From assembly GCA_946479285.1 (NCBI GenBank), contig CAMLFH010000005.1:1-64000 (forward strand): a stretch of 64,000 bases of DNA, written 5' to 3'. Positions 24,877 through 33,454 of this stretch are shown piece after piece; within the stretch, counting starts at the first letter, position 1, and every line of letters begins with the position of its first letter. This DNA is from an uncultured Flavobacteriales bacterium. Its GTDB lineage: Bacteria > Bacteroidota > Bacteroidia > Flavobacteriales > Crocinitomicaceae. The notes under the pieces are model-generated. The model searched no databases. It saw only the letters and a program-made list of their open reading frames with translations, and was not told the origin of the DNA. A program made the translations under genes and the position numbers.

Positions 24877-25240
24877 GGTTAAATGAATTTAGTTATTAAA
24901 AACAATTTACTGGTGCAAAATGATGGTTTTGTAAAACTAAGTAATTTATTACATAGAGTGCTTCAGAAAAAATATTGGGCTGCCATGTAGCATATTTTCA
25001 GAAAAACACAAAAATCCCCAGATACAACTACCTGGGGATTCCTGTCAATGTGTAATACTTGGTTTTCAGTCCTGACTAATTATATCTAACTAGTTTTGCT
25101 GCATTACGAGCATCGGCATCTTACAAGTGTTTTGTCCTTTTACTAGCACTGTACATAAAGAAAACACGAATATCCTTCCCTAAAAAGTTCGATTTCTTTC
25201 CGCTTTTTTGTTTTTATCTATACTAACTTTTCATTCGCAA
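24877..25240. other. Gene-free stretch with the terminator of the downstream membrane-protein gene
   Basis: It holds the promoter side of the FG-GAP protein, a terminator hairpin at 25007-25040, and about 200 AT-rich bases between that hairpin and the stop codon of the gene at 25241. No open frame or repeat is supported. The long distance from stop codon to terminator means either a long 3' untranslated region or a short unrecognised RNA. Confidence 0.4.
25007..25040 (-). terminator. Intrinsic terminator, minus strand
   Basis: Stem AATCCCCAG/CTGGGGATT with a ten-base loop, followed by a TTTTTG tail on the minus strand. It is probably the end of the transcript from 25241-26068. Confidence 0.65.
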
Positions 25241-26068
25241 TTAATCTTTCCTGCTTCCATATAAATTCGAAGCTAAAGATTCCTTTTTCTTGAACGAAGT
25301 CTTGTCTTTTTCCATTTTTGCACTTCCACTGTCAGCTGAATAAACCAGTTTGTGACATTCCGGGCATTCATGGCTGGTGCATTGAATGTAGTTCAAACTC
25401 AGGTTCAATTCTTTTTCAGCATAGGTTGTAAGTTCGAACAACGCTTTCAATTTACCCTGTTTCACAGTAGATTCAACTGCAGGTAACTCCTCATTCGTTA
25501 AACCAAAGTGAAACTCATTTTCAGCCATGGGTTTATCACATTCTTCGCAGTAATAGCTCGGGTTTCTTCCAACGAAAATAGCAGGAACAACAACCATAAT
25601 CAGCATTTCGACGAGGTAAATGATGGAAGTGATTTGTTCACCCAAACCAGCGCCGTTACGACCGATTTTCCCAATGCTCAACTCTCTCATGGAAATAACC
25701 TGCGCAAGTCCTGAAAAAGGAAGCTGAAAAATCATTCCTCCAAAAGCAGATTCGGCGTAAATAGCCGACCAGGCATTGTAAATGCAGACAAAACCAAAGA
25801 AAATGGCTAATAAGATTGCTACATATCGGTTGCGCAACTTGCCCGCCATTTTGAAAAGTGAGGTAGCGAGAATCACACCCATTACAGCAATTCCCAAAAG
25901 AATAAAATTCAAATAAATGAATGGATTCAGTTCTGAAAGCAAGCCATATCCGATTCCAACGAGACTTGAAATGATGTAGCCGATAACCAGGAAAAGAAAG
26001 AAACGTGGAATGTCTAATTTTCCGCTCTCTTTGTAGGTTGATCCTGTAAGGTGATTGTTGATGATCAT
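25241..26068 (-). CDS. Membrane protein with cysteine-pair zinc-binding motifs
   Basis: A 275-residue protein that I cannot assign to a named family. The N-terminal half has about four to five transmembrane helices (FFLFLVIGYIISSLVGIGYG, FILLGIAVMGVILATSLF, YVAILLAIFFGFVCIYN, IIYLVEMLIMVVVPAIFVG). The soluble C-terminal third carries two cysteine pairs, YYCEECDKP and HECPECHK, which would form a zinc-ribbon-like site, and a lysine-rich tail. It is probably an inner-membrane protein with a cytoplasmic metal-binding domain. It lies between two T9SS cargo genes on the same strand, each separated by a terminator, so it is a single-gene unit. Confidence 0.7.
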   Translation of the reverse strand: MIINNHLTGSTYKESGKLDIPRFFLFLVIGYIISSLVGIGYGLLSELNPFIYLNFILLGIAVMGVILATSLFKMAGKLRNRYVAILLAIFFGFVCIYNAWSAIYAESAFGGMIFQLPFSGLAQVISMRELSIGKIGRNGAGLGEQITSIIYLVEMLIMVVVPAIFVGRNPSYYCEECDKPMAENEFHFGLTNEELPAVESTVKQGKLKALFELTTYAEKELNLSLNYIQCTSHECPECHKLVYSADSGSAKMEKDKTSFKKKESLASNLYGSRKD

Positions 26069-26094
26069 AAGTAGTTTTTTTTCAAAAATAGAAA

Positions 26095-26118
26095 TTCCTC
26101 CGAATTTATTCGGAGGAA
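26095..26118 (-). terminator. Terminator of the CotH gene
   Basis: A perfect eleven-pair hairpin (TTCCTCCGAAT/ATTCGGAGGAA) with a two-base loop, 20 bases past the stop codon of the minus-strand CotH gene, followed by a T-rich stretch. Confidence 0.75.
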
Positions 26119-26139
26119 CGAAATTAATTTATTAGAAGC

Positions 26140-28209
26140 TTATTTAATGATTTTCAGCATGGCACGCTCATCACCTTTCACGATTTCAATGAAGTAAACA
26201 CCACTTGCCAAATCCTGCAGATCAGTTATTGTCAATGATTTATCAGCTGCTGAGTTGGATGAAATCTCCTGAGTCTTAATCACTCTTCCCGAACCATCAC
26301 GCACAGCTAATTGCGCTCCAACCAAATCTGCCTGCGTCCATTCAATGGTAATAATTGAAGAAAACGGGTTCGGATAAGCAGTGATTTTGTTCGCATTCAC
26401 CAAATCCTGGATTCCCATCATGCTGCAGCCGTTCAATGTTCCCGGCATGTTTGCATCCAGCCAGGTTAATCTTCTGTGGAACCAGTCTTTTAGTCGCTGA
26501 ACTTCTTCTGCATATGTTTGACTTGGAGCTTGTACTTCCGGAGTTCCGGTTGCACTTCCCAAATGTCCCCACGTTTGATAATGCCAAACCTGGCTTTCAT
26601 TCACCATCAGCGCCACAGAATCAATTTTCCCGTCGATGTAGGATTCTTGCAAAATACTTCTGCGCAGATCGTCGTAACGACAACGTACTTCGTTTGCAAA
26701 CAAGGTGTCCTGCAGCAAGCGGATGTACCAACCCGGAGCATTTACGTCCTGGTCGCATTCGCCGTACATGAATTGTGATCCGTCTTCAGATCCACCCCAC
26801 ATGTCTTTTTCCGCCCAGTCAAAATCCCAAACCGGACCGGCTTTTAGTTTCTTCACAGTTCCGTCGGCCTTGTCTTTGTCTTTTGAGAAATAACGGCTTT
26901 TTTTGAAACCATCGCCATTTCTGCACACTTCATTCACAATGAAATAATCAATGAAAGAGGGAACATCAATAAATGCACGGTAACCCAAACCAGGATTTGC
27001 GAAATCAGGTCCATATAGCGCATCTTCGTAATCTTCTATGAAATTCTGAATGTAAGTTTTTTGCTGAATGATAATTTCATCCGGTTTCGGATACACATAA
27101 ACCATGTGAATGTCCAGACCCGGAAAGCCAATCGGGCTGTGGCTTAAAAGCCAGGAATCAGTGTTGTCCCAATAATCAATCTTCAAAATATAGCCGCCTG
27201 TTAAATCAACTCCGGTAATTTCCGTTGGGTCCAGTTTATTGACATCTACCCGGTTGCTATCTCGCTTGATCTTTTCTCCCAGCAGGTAAATTCCCTGGTA
27301 TTCGCCATTAATGACCACATCTACCAAACGTGTTCGTGTAGCATAATGTCCCATCGAGTCGAACAGGTGGTATGGAAGAATGTTGCGTGAAAAAGATTTG
27401 TCGTTATAATTAGCCAGTAAAAGCCAATCACTTTCTTCCGGCATTCCAAGCAATGGAGCATCGATCGAATTTCCATTCAAGTCCCAGGTTTCAAATGCGT
27501 AAGGCTTTTGAGGAAGCGACAAAGAATAATTTCCGCGGTACTCAATTCCGATTTTACCATTGTATTCATCCGGAGCATCTGTCATGTAATTGCGCACTCC
27601 TTGTCCGTTGAAACGGATTTTCATGTCTGCCATTACTTTCGGGTCGTCCTGGATCGTGTTTCCATTCGTGTTGATTTCAACAATTGGCAGTAAAGAGGAG
27701 CTAAAAGTGAAATATCCCGCCGGATTATTTCCAAAAGTGATGGAGAAAGAGATCACATTTCCCTGGTCTGCCCCGTAATTATCATTGACACGCAATTTCC
27801 AGCTTCCGTTCGGATTTTGTCCGTTATTGACCAATCCCATTTGTCCGGAGGGTTTGAAAGTTCCCGTAAAAGGAGCACTTCCGGAAGAAAGACTGGTTGC
27901 TGCATCCACGTTCAGGCAGGTATTTGTAAAGTTGTCATCGCCGCCGCCGGTATTTGAAAACAACATACCAACTGTACCATCCGGAGCCACGATCCAAACA
28001 GTTAGGTCGGCATCGTAAGTATGTGTCAGGTTAATGCAAACAGTTTCCAAACCAAAATTGTTCGTATCGATTGTTGTTGGAAGCCCTGTTACAGAAACCG
28101 GAATGTCAATCGTTGCGTTATCATTGATTGGTCCGCCACCGCCTGTAAACGTTTGACAAAACACAGAATAAGAAATGCTTATGAATAAGCAAAGGAGAGA
28201 AATCTTCAT
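26140..28209 (-). CDS. Secreted CotH-family kinase with P-domain and T9SS sorting domain
   Basis: A 689-residue protein with three parts. After a signal peptide (MKISLLCLFISISYSVFC), residues about 25-160 form a proprotein-convertase P-type beta-sandwich (ENFGLETVCINLTHTYD-like, then NGSWKLRVNDNYG). Residues about 175-590 are a CotH domain, the atypical kinase of spore-coat protein phosphorylation. It shows IRFNGQGVRNYM, YLLGEKIKRD and the metal-binding GPVWDFDWAEKD. The last 80 residues are a type A sorting domain (ITAYPNPFSS, then ASGVYFIEIVKGD). A kinase exported by T9SS would act outside the cell, where ATP is scarce, so its true substrate is unclear. It has its own terminator. Confidence 0.86.
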   Translation of the reverse strand: MKISLLCLFISISYSVFCQTFTGGGGPINDNATIDIPVSVTGLPTTIDTNNFGLETVCINLTHTYDADLTVWIVAPDGTVGMLFSNTGGGDDNFTNTCLNVDAATSLSSGSAPFTGTFKPSGQMGLVNNGQNPNGSWKLRVNDNYGADQGNVISFSITFGNNPAGYFTFSSSLLPIVEINTNGNTIQDDPKVMADMKIRFNGQGVRNYMTDAPDEYNGKIGIEYRGNYSLSLPQKPYAFETWDLNGNSIDAPLLGMPEESDWLLLANYNDKSFSRNILPYHLFDSMGHYATRTRLVDVVINGEYQGIYLLGEKIKRDSNRVDVNKLDPTEITGVDLTGGYILKIDYWDNTDSWLLSHSPIGFPGLDIHMVYVYPKPDEIIIQQKTYIQNFIEDYEDALYGPDFANPGLGYRAFIDVPSFIDYFIVNEVCRNGDGFKKSRYFSKDKDKADGTVKKLKAGPVWDFDWAEKDMWGGSEDGSQFMYGECDQDVNAPGWYIRLLQDTLFANEVRCRYDDLRRSILQESYIDGKIDSVALMVNESQVWHYQTWGHLGSATGTPEVQAPSQTYAEEVQRLKDWFHRRLTWLDANMPGTLNGCSMMGIQDLVNANKITAYPNPFSSIITIEWTQADLVGAQLAVRDGSGRVIKTQEISSNSAADKSLTITDLQDLASGVYFIEIVKGDERAMLKIIK

Positions 28210-28296
28210 AATTTTTCGTAGTTGTAAAACGAATGTAATTAAAATTGGCTTAACGATTTCTTAATATTGGATTTTAACAGATTGGAATTAGGGATA

Positions 28297-28330
28297 ATAG
28301 TAGGGGCGAAAAATTTTTCGACCCTACTAT
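28297..28330. repeat. AGGGGCG palindromic repeat, copy 2
   Basis: A 34-base palindrome with 17-base arms and one mismatch, built as ATAGTAGGGGCG plus five A and the mirror image. It lies between the divergent CotH and hutI genes, so it is not needed as a terminator there, which supports an interspersed-repeat origin. Confidence 0.7.
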
Positions 28331-28337
28331 CCGGCAC

Positions 28338-28365
28338 TTGTTACGCGTTTAATGTATTATCTTTG
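28338..28365 (+). promoter_or_regulatory. hutI promoter (TTG-N17-TATCTTTG)
   Basis: A -33 TTG at 28338-28340 and a -7 box TATCTTTG at 28358-28365 with a 17-base spacer, 20 bases before the hutI ATG. Both elements fit the Bacteroidota consensus. Confidence 0.7.
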
Positions 28366-28385
28366 AACCCTGAAAACGAAGCAAA

Positions 28386-29618
28386 ATGGCAAAAATCCTC
28401 ATCAAAAACATTCACACGCTTTACCAGGTTGGAGAAGACTTTCCGGAAATGATCTGCGGCGAAGCGATGAAACATGTTCCTACGATTAAAAACGCTTTCC
28501 TGGCTTTGGAAGACGGCGTAATTATGGCTTACGGATCGATGGAAGATTGGGAAGGAATTACAGACTGGCGTGGTGTTGAAGTGATTGATGCAGAAGGCCA
28601 GAGTGTACTGCCTGCTTTTTGTGATCCGCATACGCACACCGTTTTTGCCCGCACACGCGAAGAGGAATTCGTGGATCGGATCAATGGATTGACTTACGAA
28701 GAAATTGCTTTGAAGGGGGGTGGAATTTTGAATTCTGCACGAAGACTTGGCGAACTTTCTGAAGAAGAGTTGTTTCAAACAGCTTTGAAGCGCATCCATA
28801 AAATGAAAGCAAACGGAACCGGTGCGGTTGAGATCAAATCCGGGTATGGACTTTCTGTGGAAGCAGAATTGAAAATCCTGCGCGTGATCAAACGCTTAAA
28901 AGCAGAAGCCGGCATTGCTATCAAAGCCACTTTTTTGGGAGCACATGCTTTCCCAAAAGAATTCAAAGAAAATCACCAGGCTTATATTGATTTGATTGTC
29001 CATGAAATGCTTCCGCTTATTGCCAAAGAAGGATTGGCAGATTACATCGATGTTTTCTGCGAACGCAATTACTTCTCCGTAGAAGAAATGCAATACATTC
29101 TTTCCGAAGGAAAAAAAGTGGGGTTAATCCCGAAAGTTCATGTGAACCAGTTCTCGATCATGGGCGGAGTGAAAGCTGCTGTGGAATTGGGCGCACTTTC
29201 CGTAGATCATTTGGAAGAATCCAGCGACGAAGATATTGAAGCATTGAAAGGAAGCGGGTGTATGCCTACTTTCCTTCCCGGCTGTTCACATTTTATCAGT
29301 ATTCCTTATGGAAATGCGCGTAAATTTATCGAAGAAGGACTTCCGGTTGCACTGGCTACGGATTACAATCCGGGAACAACTCCGTGCGACAATATGCAGC
29401 AGATTTTTTCCCTTGCCTGTGTGAAAATGCGTCTTACTCCGGAAGAAGCTTTGAATGCGTTGACGATCAACGCTGCTTATGCCATGGGCTTGTCTGAAAC
29501 GCACGGAACTATTTCACTGGGGAAATCAACTCCGGTTATTTTAACAAAACCAATTGATTCGCTGGCTTATATTCCTTATGCTTTCGGAGAAAATCACGTA
29601 GACAGACTCATTTTTTAG
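28386..29618 (+). CDS. hutI: Imidazolonepropionase
   Basis: The third enzyme of histidine breakdown, hydrolysing 4-imidazolone-5-propanoate to N-formimidoyl-L-glutamate in the cytoplasm. The 410-residue amidohydrolase shows the metal pair His82 and His84 in CDPHTHTVFART, the substrate-contact region YEEIALKGGGI, a further metal histidine in FLGAHAFP, and the metal aspartate in LATDYNPGTTPC. Length and motifs are complete. The other hut genes are not adjacent, so the pathway must be scattered or encoded elsewhere. It has a clear promoter of its own. Confidence 0.94.
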   Translation: MAKILIKNIHTLYQVGEDFPEMICGEAMKHVPTIKNAFLALEDGVIMAYGSMEDWEGITDWRGVEVIDAEGQSVLPAFCDPHTHTVFARTREEEFVDRINGLTYEEIALKGGGILNSARRLGELSEEELFQTALKRIHKMKANGTGAVEIKSGYGLSVEAELKILRVIKRLKAEAGIAIKATFLGAHAFPKEFKENHQAYIDLIVHEMLPLIAKEGLADYIDVFCERNYFSVEEMQYILSEGKKVGLIPKVHVNQFSIMGGVKAAVELGALSVDHLEESSDEDIEALKGSGCMPTFLPGCSHFISIPYGNARKFIEEGLPVALATDYNPGTTPCDNMQQIFSLACVKMRLTPEEALNALTINAAYAMGLSETHGTISLGKSTPVILTKPIDSLAYIPYAFGENHVDRLIF

Positions 29619-29684
29619 TTACCTTTAGAATAGTTTAACTTACTGGAAACAAACAGCTAGTCATTTTTTAGCACCTTCGCAGAT

Positions 29685-30899
29685 ATGTACAAAATAGCAG
29701 GATTTCTTTTTCTCATAAATTGCTTTCAGGTCTTTGGCCAGGATGCGGAGAAGGAGTACCAGTTATTGTGGGAAGTGAAAGCTCCGAAAAGCAAGAAAAT
29801 CAGCTACATTTTTGGGAGTATGCATTCCAACGATGCTCGTTTGTTTAATTTTCCTGATTCCCTTTACACGGCTTTTGCCAGTGTGGATGCAGTAGTACTT
29901 GAAACAGACGTCACACAGATTTACGATCAATACGATGTGCGTTTAGACTTGTTTAATTTTGACTTATTCGACAAAAAACGCTCTTTTGCCAGTTCGAAAA
30001 AAGCTACGCAGACCGTTTATGGTTCTGAAGACGGACGACCACAATTCCTGGATGCTTATTTTCAACAAACAGGTTATTGCGGTGGAAAAAAATTCTACCA
30101 GTTGGAAACCGTTCAGGATCAATTGAAATTGGCAGAAAATCCGGAGTTATTCAACACCCGCGCGGCGATCAACGGGTTGTTCTTTACCAAAGAAGCCTTT
30201 ATACAAACATATATCAACGGTGATATTGCTTCACTAACAAATATGTTGAAAGCACAATTTAAAAGTTCACCGGATGCTTACAATGAATTGATCACGAAAC
30301 GCAATCAGATCATGGCGAAAGGCCTGGACACGCTGATGCGGAAACGCACCGTTTTCTGTGCCATTGGTTCCGGTCATTTGTATGGAACAGACGGTGTTTT
30401 ACAGCTCCTGCGGCAAAAAGGGTTTCAACTACGTGCCATAAAAGCAACCTACACCAATGCTGCTCCGGAAGCCCGAAAAAAAGTTCTCTCGTGGAGAACT
30501 TATGCTGTGGCCGACGAAGAAAATTCATTCCGCATGACTTTTGGCGGAAAACCCATAGAACTGGATGATGATAATAAGAAACACTACATCTACCAGGAAT
30601 TGGGTCAGGGAAACACCTTCGAACTGCTCATCCATTCTTCCTCCGATTATTTGGATGACAACCGCTACAATTTTATTGAGAACGACATTGCACAAACCAA
30701 AGAGTTTACATTGGACGACGGAGCAAAAGGAATCGAAGGACTTATTTTGGATCCGATCAAGGGCTATCAATGGAAGCGCTTTATCCAATTTGGAGAATTG
30801 TGTTATGAATTGATCTGCTACGGCGGAAATAAATTTATGCATTCGGACCGCCCTGTCAAATTCTTCCAAAAGTTTGAGATCCTGACAGAAAAGGAGTAA
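29685..30899 (+). CDS. TraB/GumN family protein, secreted
   Basis: A 404-residue exported protein with a signal peptide (MYKIAGFLFLINCFQVFGQ). The N-terminal two thirds match the TraB/PrgY/GumN (Tiki-like) fold: LLWEVKAPKSKKISYIFGS followed by MHSND, then VVLETD, and near residue 230 the conserved GSGHLYGTDGVL. Eukaryotic Tiki is a metalloprotease with the same conserved GxxH and E residues, so hydrolase activity is plausible but untested for the bacterial family. The last 110 residues form a beta-rich extension not usual in the family. It follows hutI by 66 bases and may be cotranscribed. Confidence 0.82.
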   Translation: MYKIAGFLFLINCFQVFGQDAEKEYQLLWEVKAPKSKKISYIFGSMHSNDARLFNFPDSLYTAFASVDAVVLETDVTQIYDQYDVRLDLFNFDLFDKKRSFASSKKATQTVYGSEDGRPQFLDAYFQQTGYCGGKKFYQLETVQDQLKLAENPELFNTRAAINGLFFTKEAFIQTYINGDIASLTNMLKAQFKSSPDAYNELITKRNQIMAKGLDTLMRKRTVFCAIGSGHLYGTDGVLQLLRQKGFQLRAIKATYTNAAPEARKKVLSWRTYAVADEENSFRMTFGGKPIELDDDNKKHYIYQELGQGNTFELLIHSSSDYLDDNRYNFIENDIAQTKEFTLDDGAKGIEGLILDPIKGYQWKRFIQFGELCYELICYGGNKFMHSDRPVKFFQKFEILTEKE

Positions 30900-30958
30900 C
30901 CAACAACTCGTTGTTTATTCATTTTTCGCAATCTTCAAATGAATTTATCGGATAAAAG

Positions 30959-30966
30959 TAATTTCG
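30959..30966 (+). promoter_or_regulatory. -7-like box TAATTTCG
   Basis: A one-mismatch variant (TAnnTTCG) of the -7 box, 19 bases before the ATPase-like gene. The same variant precedes the AMP nucleosidase gene (32447-32454) and pheS (49131-49138). Confidence 0.3.
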
Positions 30967-30985
30967 ATTCATTAAGTACGAATCC

Positions 30986-32107
30986 ATGATTGAAAGAATA
31001 CTCGAATCCACGCTCCGTGAAAAATGCCGTGAAAGTAAAATTGTTGTTCTGAAAGGAGCACGCCGCACCGGAAGATTAACACTCGTTTCTCAAATTTTCA
31101 ACTTAGAAGATTCCGGGATCGGCATGATTGATTGTTCGAATAAGAAAGAACGAAAAGCAATGAATTCTTTGGAGCAGTTGAAGCGTTTTAGCGGGGATAA
31201 AAAAGTGGTGGTCATTCGTGATGCACAATTACTCGAAAACCTCCAGGGATATATTGATTTCGCTATTGAACTGGATTCATTGGAGAACCTGATTCTAATT
31301 TGTTCCTTCGAACCGGAATTGCACGAAGATTTGTGGGAAGCGCTGCGTGAACAAGGTTTGGAATTGAACCTGTTTCCGCTTTCGTATTCCGAAAGTGCCA
31401 AGTTCCACGGATTGGTGCAGGAAGATAAATTCTTAGAACAGCGTTTGATTTACGGCTATTACCCGGAAGTCGTAACCAATGAATCTGAGGCAGAAAAGCT
31501 GGTTTCTGAAATTATTGAATCGAGCATATTTACCCAATTGGGCGCTTCGGAGCGGATCAACAAAAAAGAAAACCTCATCAGACTGCTCCGGCATTTGGCC
31601 TTTAACATCGGAAAAGTAATCAGCTTCAACGATTTGGGTAAAAAGTGCGGACTCGATAATGAAACGGTTGAACGTTATGTGAAGCTTTTCGCGAAAGCAA
31701 ATCTGCTGGTGTTGATCTCTTCCTATAACAACGGACATCGTTACGAATTGAAAAAAAGCCACGTCGTTTATTTCCTCGACAATGGAATCCGCAATGGGTT
31801 GATCCGTGCATTTCAGCCCTTGGAGTTCCGAAATGACGTGGAAGAATTGTGGAAGAATTTTGTGATCAGCGAACGGTTTAAAGCCAATGAATATGCGGTT
31901 AAAAGGCCGGAGGTTTTCTTTTGGCTGACACATACCAAACAAGAGGTCGATTACCTGGAAATCAATGAGGGCGAAGCATTCGGTGCAAAAATGAGCTGGG
32001 ACGATTCCAAAAAGATCAAAGTTCCGGCTTCATTCACAGAGCTATATCCACAAATCAAAGTAACGGGAATCAGTAAAAAGACCTTCTGGACGTTCCTGCG
32101 AAAGTAG
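30986..32107 (+). CDS. DUF4143-type AAA ATPase with degenerate Walker motifs
   Basis: A 373-residue protein with the layout of the AAA_14/DUF4143 family: an N-terminal P-loop domain, a middle winged helix (residues about 195-250) and a C-terminal nuclease-like fold. The P-loop reads GARRTGRLT, so the catalytic lysine of GxxxxGK is arginine, and the Walker B position reads VVVIRDAQ with no glutamate after the aspartate. The C-terminal EVDYL matches the EVDF element of the PD-(D/E)XK-like region, but the EVK that should follow reads GAKM. Nucleotide hydrolysis and cutting are therefore doubtful. The frame is intact, so it is likely maintained for another role. Neighbours do not show a partner. 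Confidence 0.75.
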   Translation: MIERILESTLREKCRESKIVVLKGARRTGRLTLVSQIFNLEDSGIGMIDCSNKKERKAMNSLEQLKRFSGDKKVVVIRDAQLLENLQGYIDFAIELDSLENLILICSFEPELHEDLWEALREQGLELNLFPLSYSESAKFHGLVQEDKFLEQRLIYGYYPEVVTNESEAEKLVSEIIESSIFTQLGASERINKKENLIRLLRHLAFNIGKVISFNDLGKKCGLDNETVERYVKLFAKANLLVLISSYNNGHRYELKKSHVVYFLDNGIRNGLIRAFQPLEFRNDVEELWKNFVISERFKANEYAVKRPEVFFWLTHTKQEVDYLEINEGEAFGAKMSWDDSKKIKVPASFTELYPQIKVTGISKKTFWTFLRK

Positions 32108-32108
32108 T

Positions 32109-32385
32109 TTAACCACGAGGCGCACGAAGAACACAAGGGTGTTTTTAGAGTTATCACGCAGTAATGGAAAGTGTTCTAATGTTATTGTATATTCAAAATC
32201 TTCGTGTGCTTTGTGTCCCTTGCGCCTTCGCTGGAGCTTCTGCGTAAGCGTTGTGGTAAAGAAAAACGAGAGCGAAGCGAAACTTCAATTGATCATCAAG
32301 AAAGTCAAATTCACAAAACCTCCAAAACTTCGTGTCCTTCGTGCTCTTTGTGGTTAAAAAAACGAGAGCGGAGCGAAACTTCAAA
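32109..32385. repeat. CACGAAG interspersed repeat, copy 1
   Basis: A 377-base gene-free stretch (32108-32484) begins with AACCACGAGGCGCACGAAGA and contains its inverse near 32200-32235 and again near 32328-32357. It also holds two direct copies of about 30 bases sharing CGAGAGCG(A/G)AGCGAAACTTCAA at about 32267 and 32363. No open frame is supported. The CACGAAG-rich pattern resembles a short repeat that I recognise from several bacterial genomes. The rest of the stretch holds the promoter of the next gene. Confidence 0.6.
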
Positions 32386-32446
32386 TTGACCCTCAGGAAA
32401 TCGTTTTAGCCGGATTTTCACGAAAAAATAACACACTCATCTCGAA

Positions 32447-32454
32447 TATCTTCG
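32447..32454 (+). promoter_or_regulatory. -7-like box TATCTTCG, AMP nucleosidase gene
   Basis: A one-mismatch version of TAnnTTTG, 30 bases before the ATG at 32485. It is the same TTCG variant as in front of two other genes in the window. Confidence 0.3.
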
Positions 32455-32484
32455 TTATTTTCACAAAACTCGATAGACAGAACG

Positions 32485-33255
32485 ATGAAGACAAAATCAG
32501 AAATAGTAGACAACTGGCTGCCACGCTACACCGGTGAAGAATTGAAGAATTTCGGAGAATACATCCTTATTTGCAATTTCCTTAATTACATTGAGAAGTT
32601 TGCGGAGATGTATGGTGTGGAGGTTATCGGGAAAAATAAACCGATGCAGTGTGCTACAGCCAACGGAATTACCATCATCAATTTTGGAATGGGAAGTGCT
32701 TCTGCGGCAACGATTATGGATTTACTTTCTGCTATCAAACCAAAAGCAGTATTGTTCCTTGGAAAATGTGGCGGATTAAAAAGTAAAAGTGAAGTAGGCG
32801 ATTTGATCCTGCCAATTGCTGCTATTCGCGGAGAAGGAACAAGTAATGACTATTTCCCTTCTGAAGTTCCCGCACTTCCTGCCTTTGCACTGCAAAAAGC
32901 TATTTCAACAACCATTCGTGATGCTGGTTTCGACTATTGGACAGGAACTTGTTATACCACTAACCGCAGGGTTTGGGAACACGATGATAAATTCAAAGAA
33001 TACCTGAGCCGCATTCGTGCAATGGCCATTGATATGGAAACAGCTACGATCTTCATGGTTGGTTTTGCCAATAAAATTCCAACCGGAGCATTGCTCTTAG
33101 TGAGTGATCAACCCATGACACCTGAAGGAGTAAAAACCAGCGAAAGCGATTCCAAAGTAACCACCGGATTTGTAGACAAACATTTGATGATCGGAATTGA
33201 CTCTCTAAAACAATTGATCTACGACGGACACACCGTAAAACACCTGCGCTTCTAG
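32485..33255 (+). CDS. amn: AMP nucleosidase
   Basis: A 256-residue enzyme that splits AMP into adenine and ribose 5-phosphate, in the short form typical of Bacteroidota that lacks the N-terminal regulatory domain of the Escherichia coli enzyme. The purine-phosphorylase-like fold shows FGMGSASAATIMDLL, the phosphate/ribose region FLGKCGGLKSKSEVGDLILP, the purine-binding MAIDMETATIF and the base-contacting aspartate in LLVSDQPMTPEGVK. It is predicted to be cytoplasmic, for purine salvage and control of the adenylate pool. It is flanked on both sides by CACGAAG-type repeats, so it may have moved as a unit or simply lies in a repeat-rich spot. Confidence 0.92.
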   Translation: MKTKSEIVDNWLPRYTGEELKNFGEYILICNFLNYIEKFAEMYGVEVIGKNKPMQCATANGITIINFGMGSASAATIMDLLSAIKPKAVLFLGKCGGLKSKSEVGDLILPIAAIRGEGTSNDYFPSEVPALPAFALQKAISTTIRDAGFDYWTGTCYTTNRRVWEHDDKFKEYLSRIRAMAIDMETATIFMVGFANKIPTGALLLVSDQPMTPEGVKTSESDSKVTTGFVDKHLMIGIDSLKQLIYDGHTVKHLRF

Positions 33256-33260
33256 ATTAA

Positions 33261-33412
33261 ACACTAAGCCCACTAAGACCACGAGGTTATTTTTACACTG
33301 TTTTGATTTGTTTACATGCCTTTGCTTTAGCAAAGGACTTATTGTTCTATATTCCTCGTGAGCTTCGTGCCCTTCGTGGTTAAAATAATCTGCGTGCCTC
33401 TGCGGACTTCTG
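33261..33412. repeat. CACGAAG interspersed repeat, copy 2
   Basis: An imperfect inverted repeat. Bases near 33264-33286 (ACACTAAGCCCACTAAGACC) face about 33350-33380 (CGTGAGCTTCGTGCCCTTCG), and between them is a small hairpin CCTTTGC/GCAAAGG. A CTGCGTGCCTCTGCGGACTT segment follows. It mirrors copy 1 on the other side of the AMP nucleosidase gene. Confidence 0.55.
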
Positions 33413-33454
33413 CGGGAACCAAAAAAATGGTACTTTCGGAGAAAATCGAAGTCC

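Noticed and set aside
31433..31942. 169-codon frame opposite the ATPase-like gene
   Set aside because: Antisense to an intact coding frame, with no promoter or family signal.
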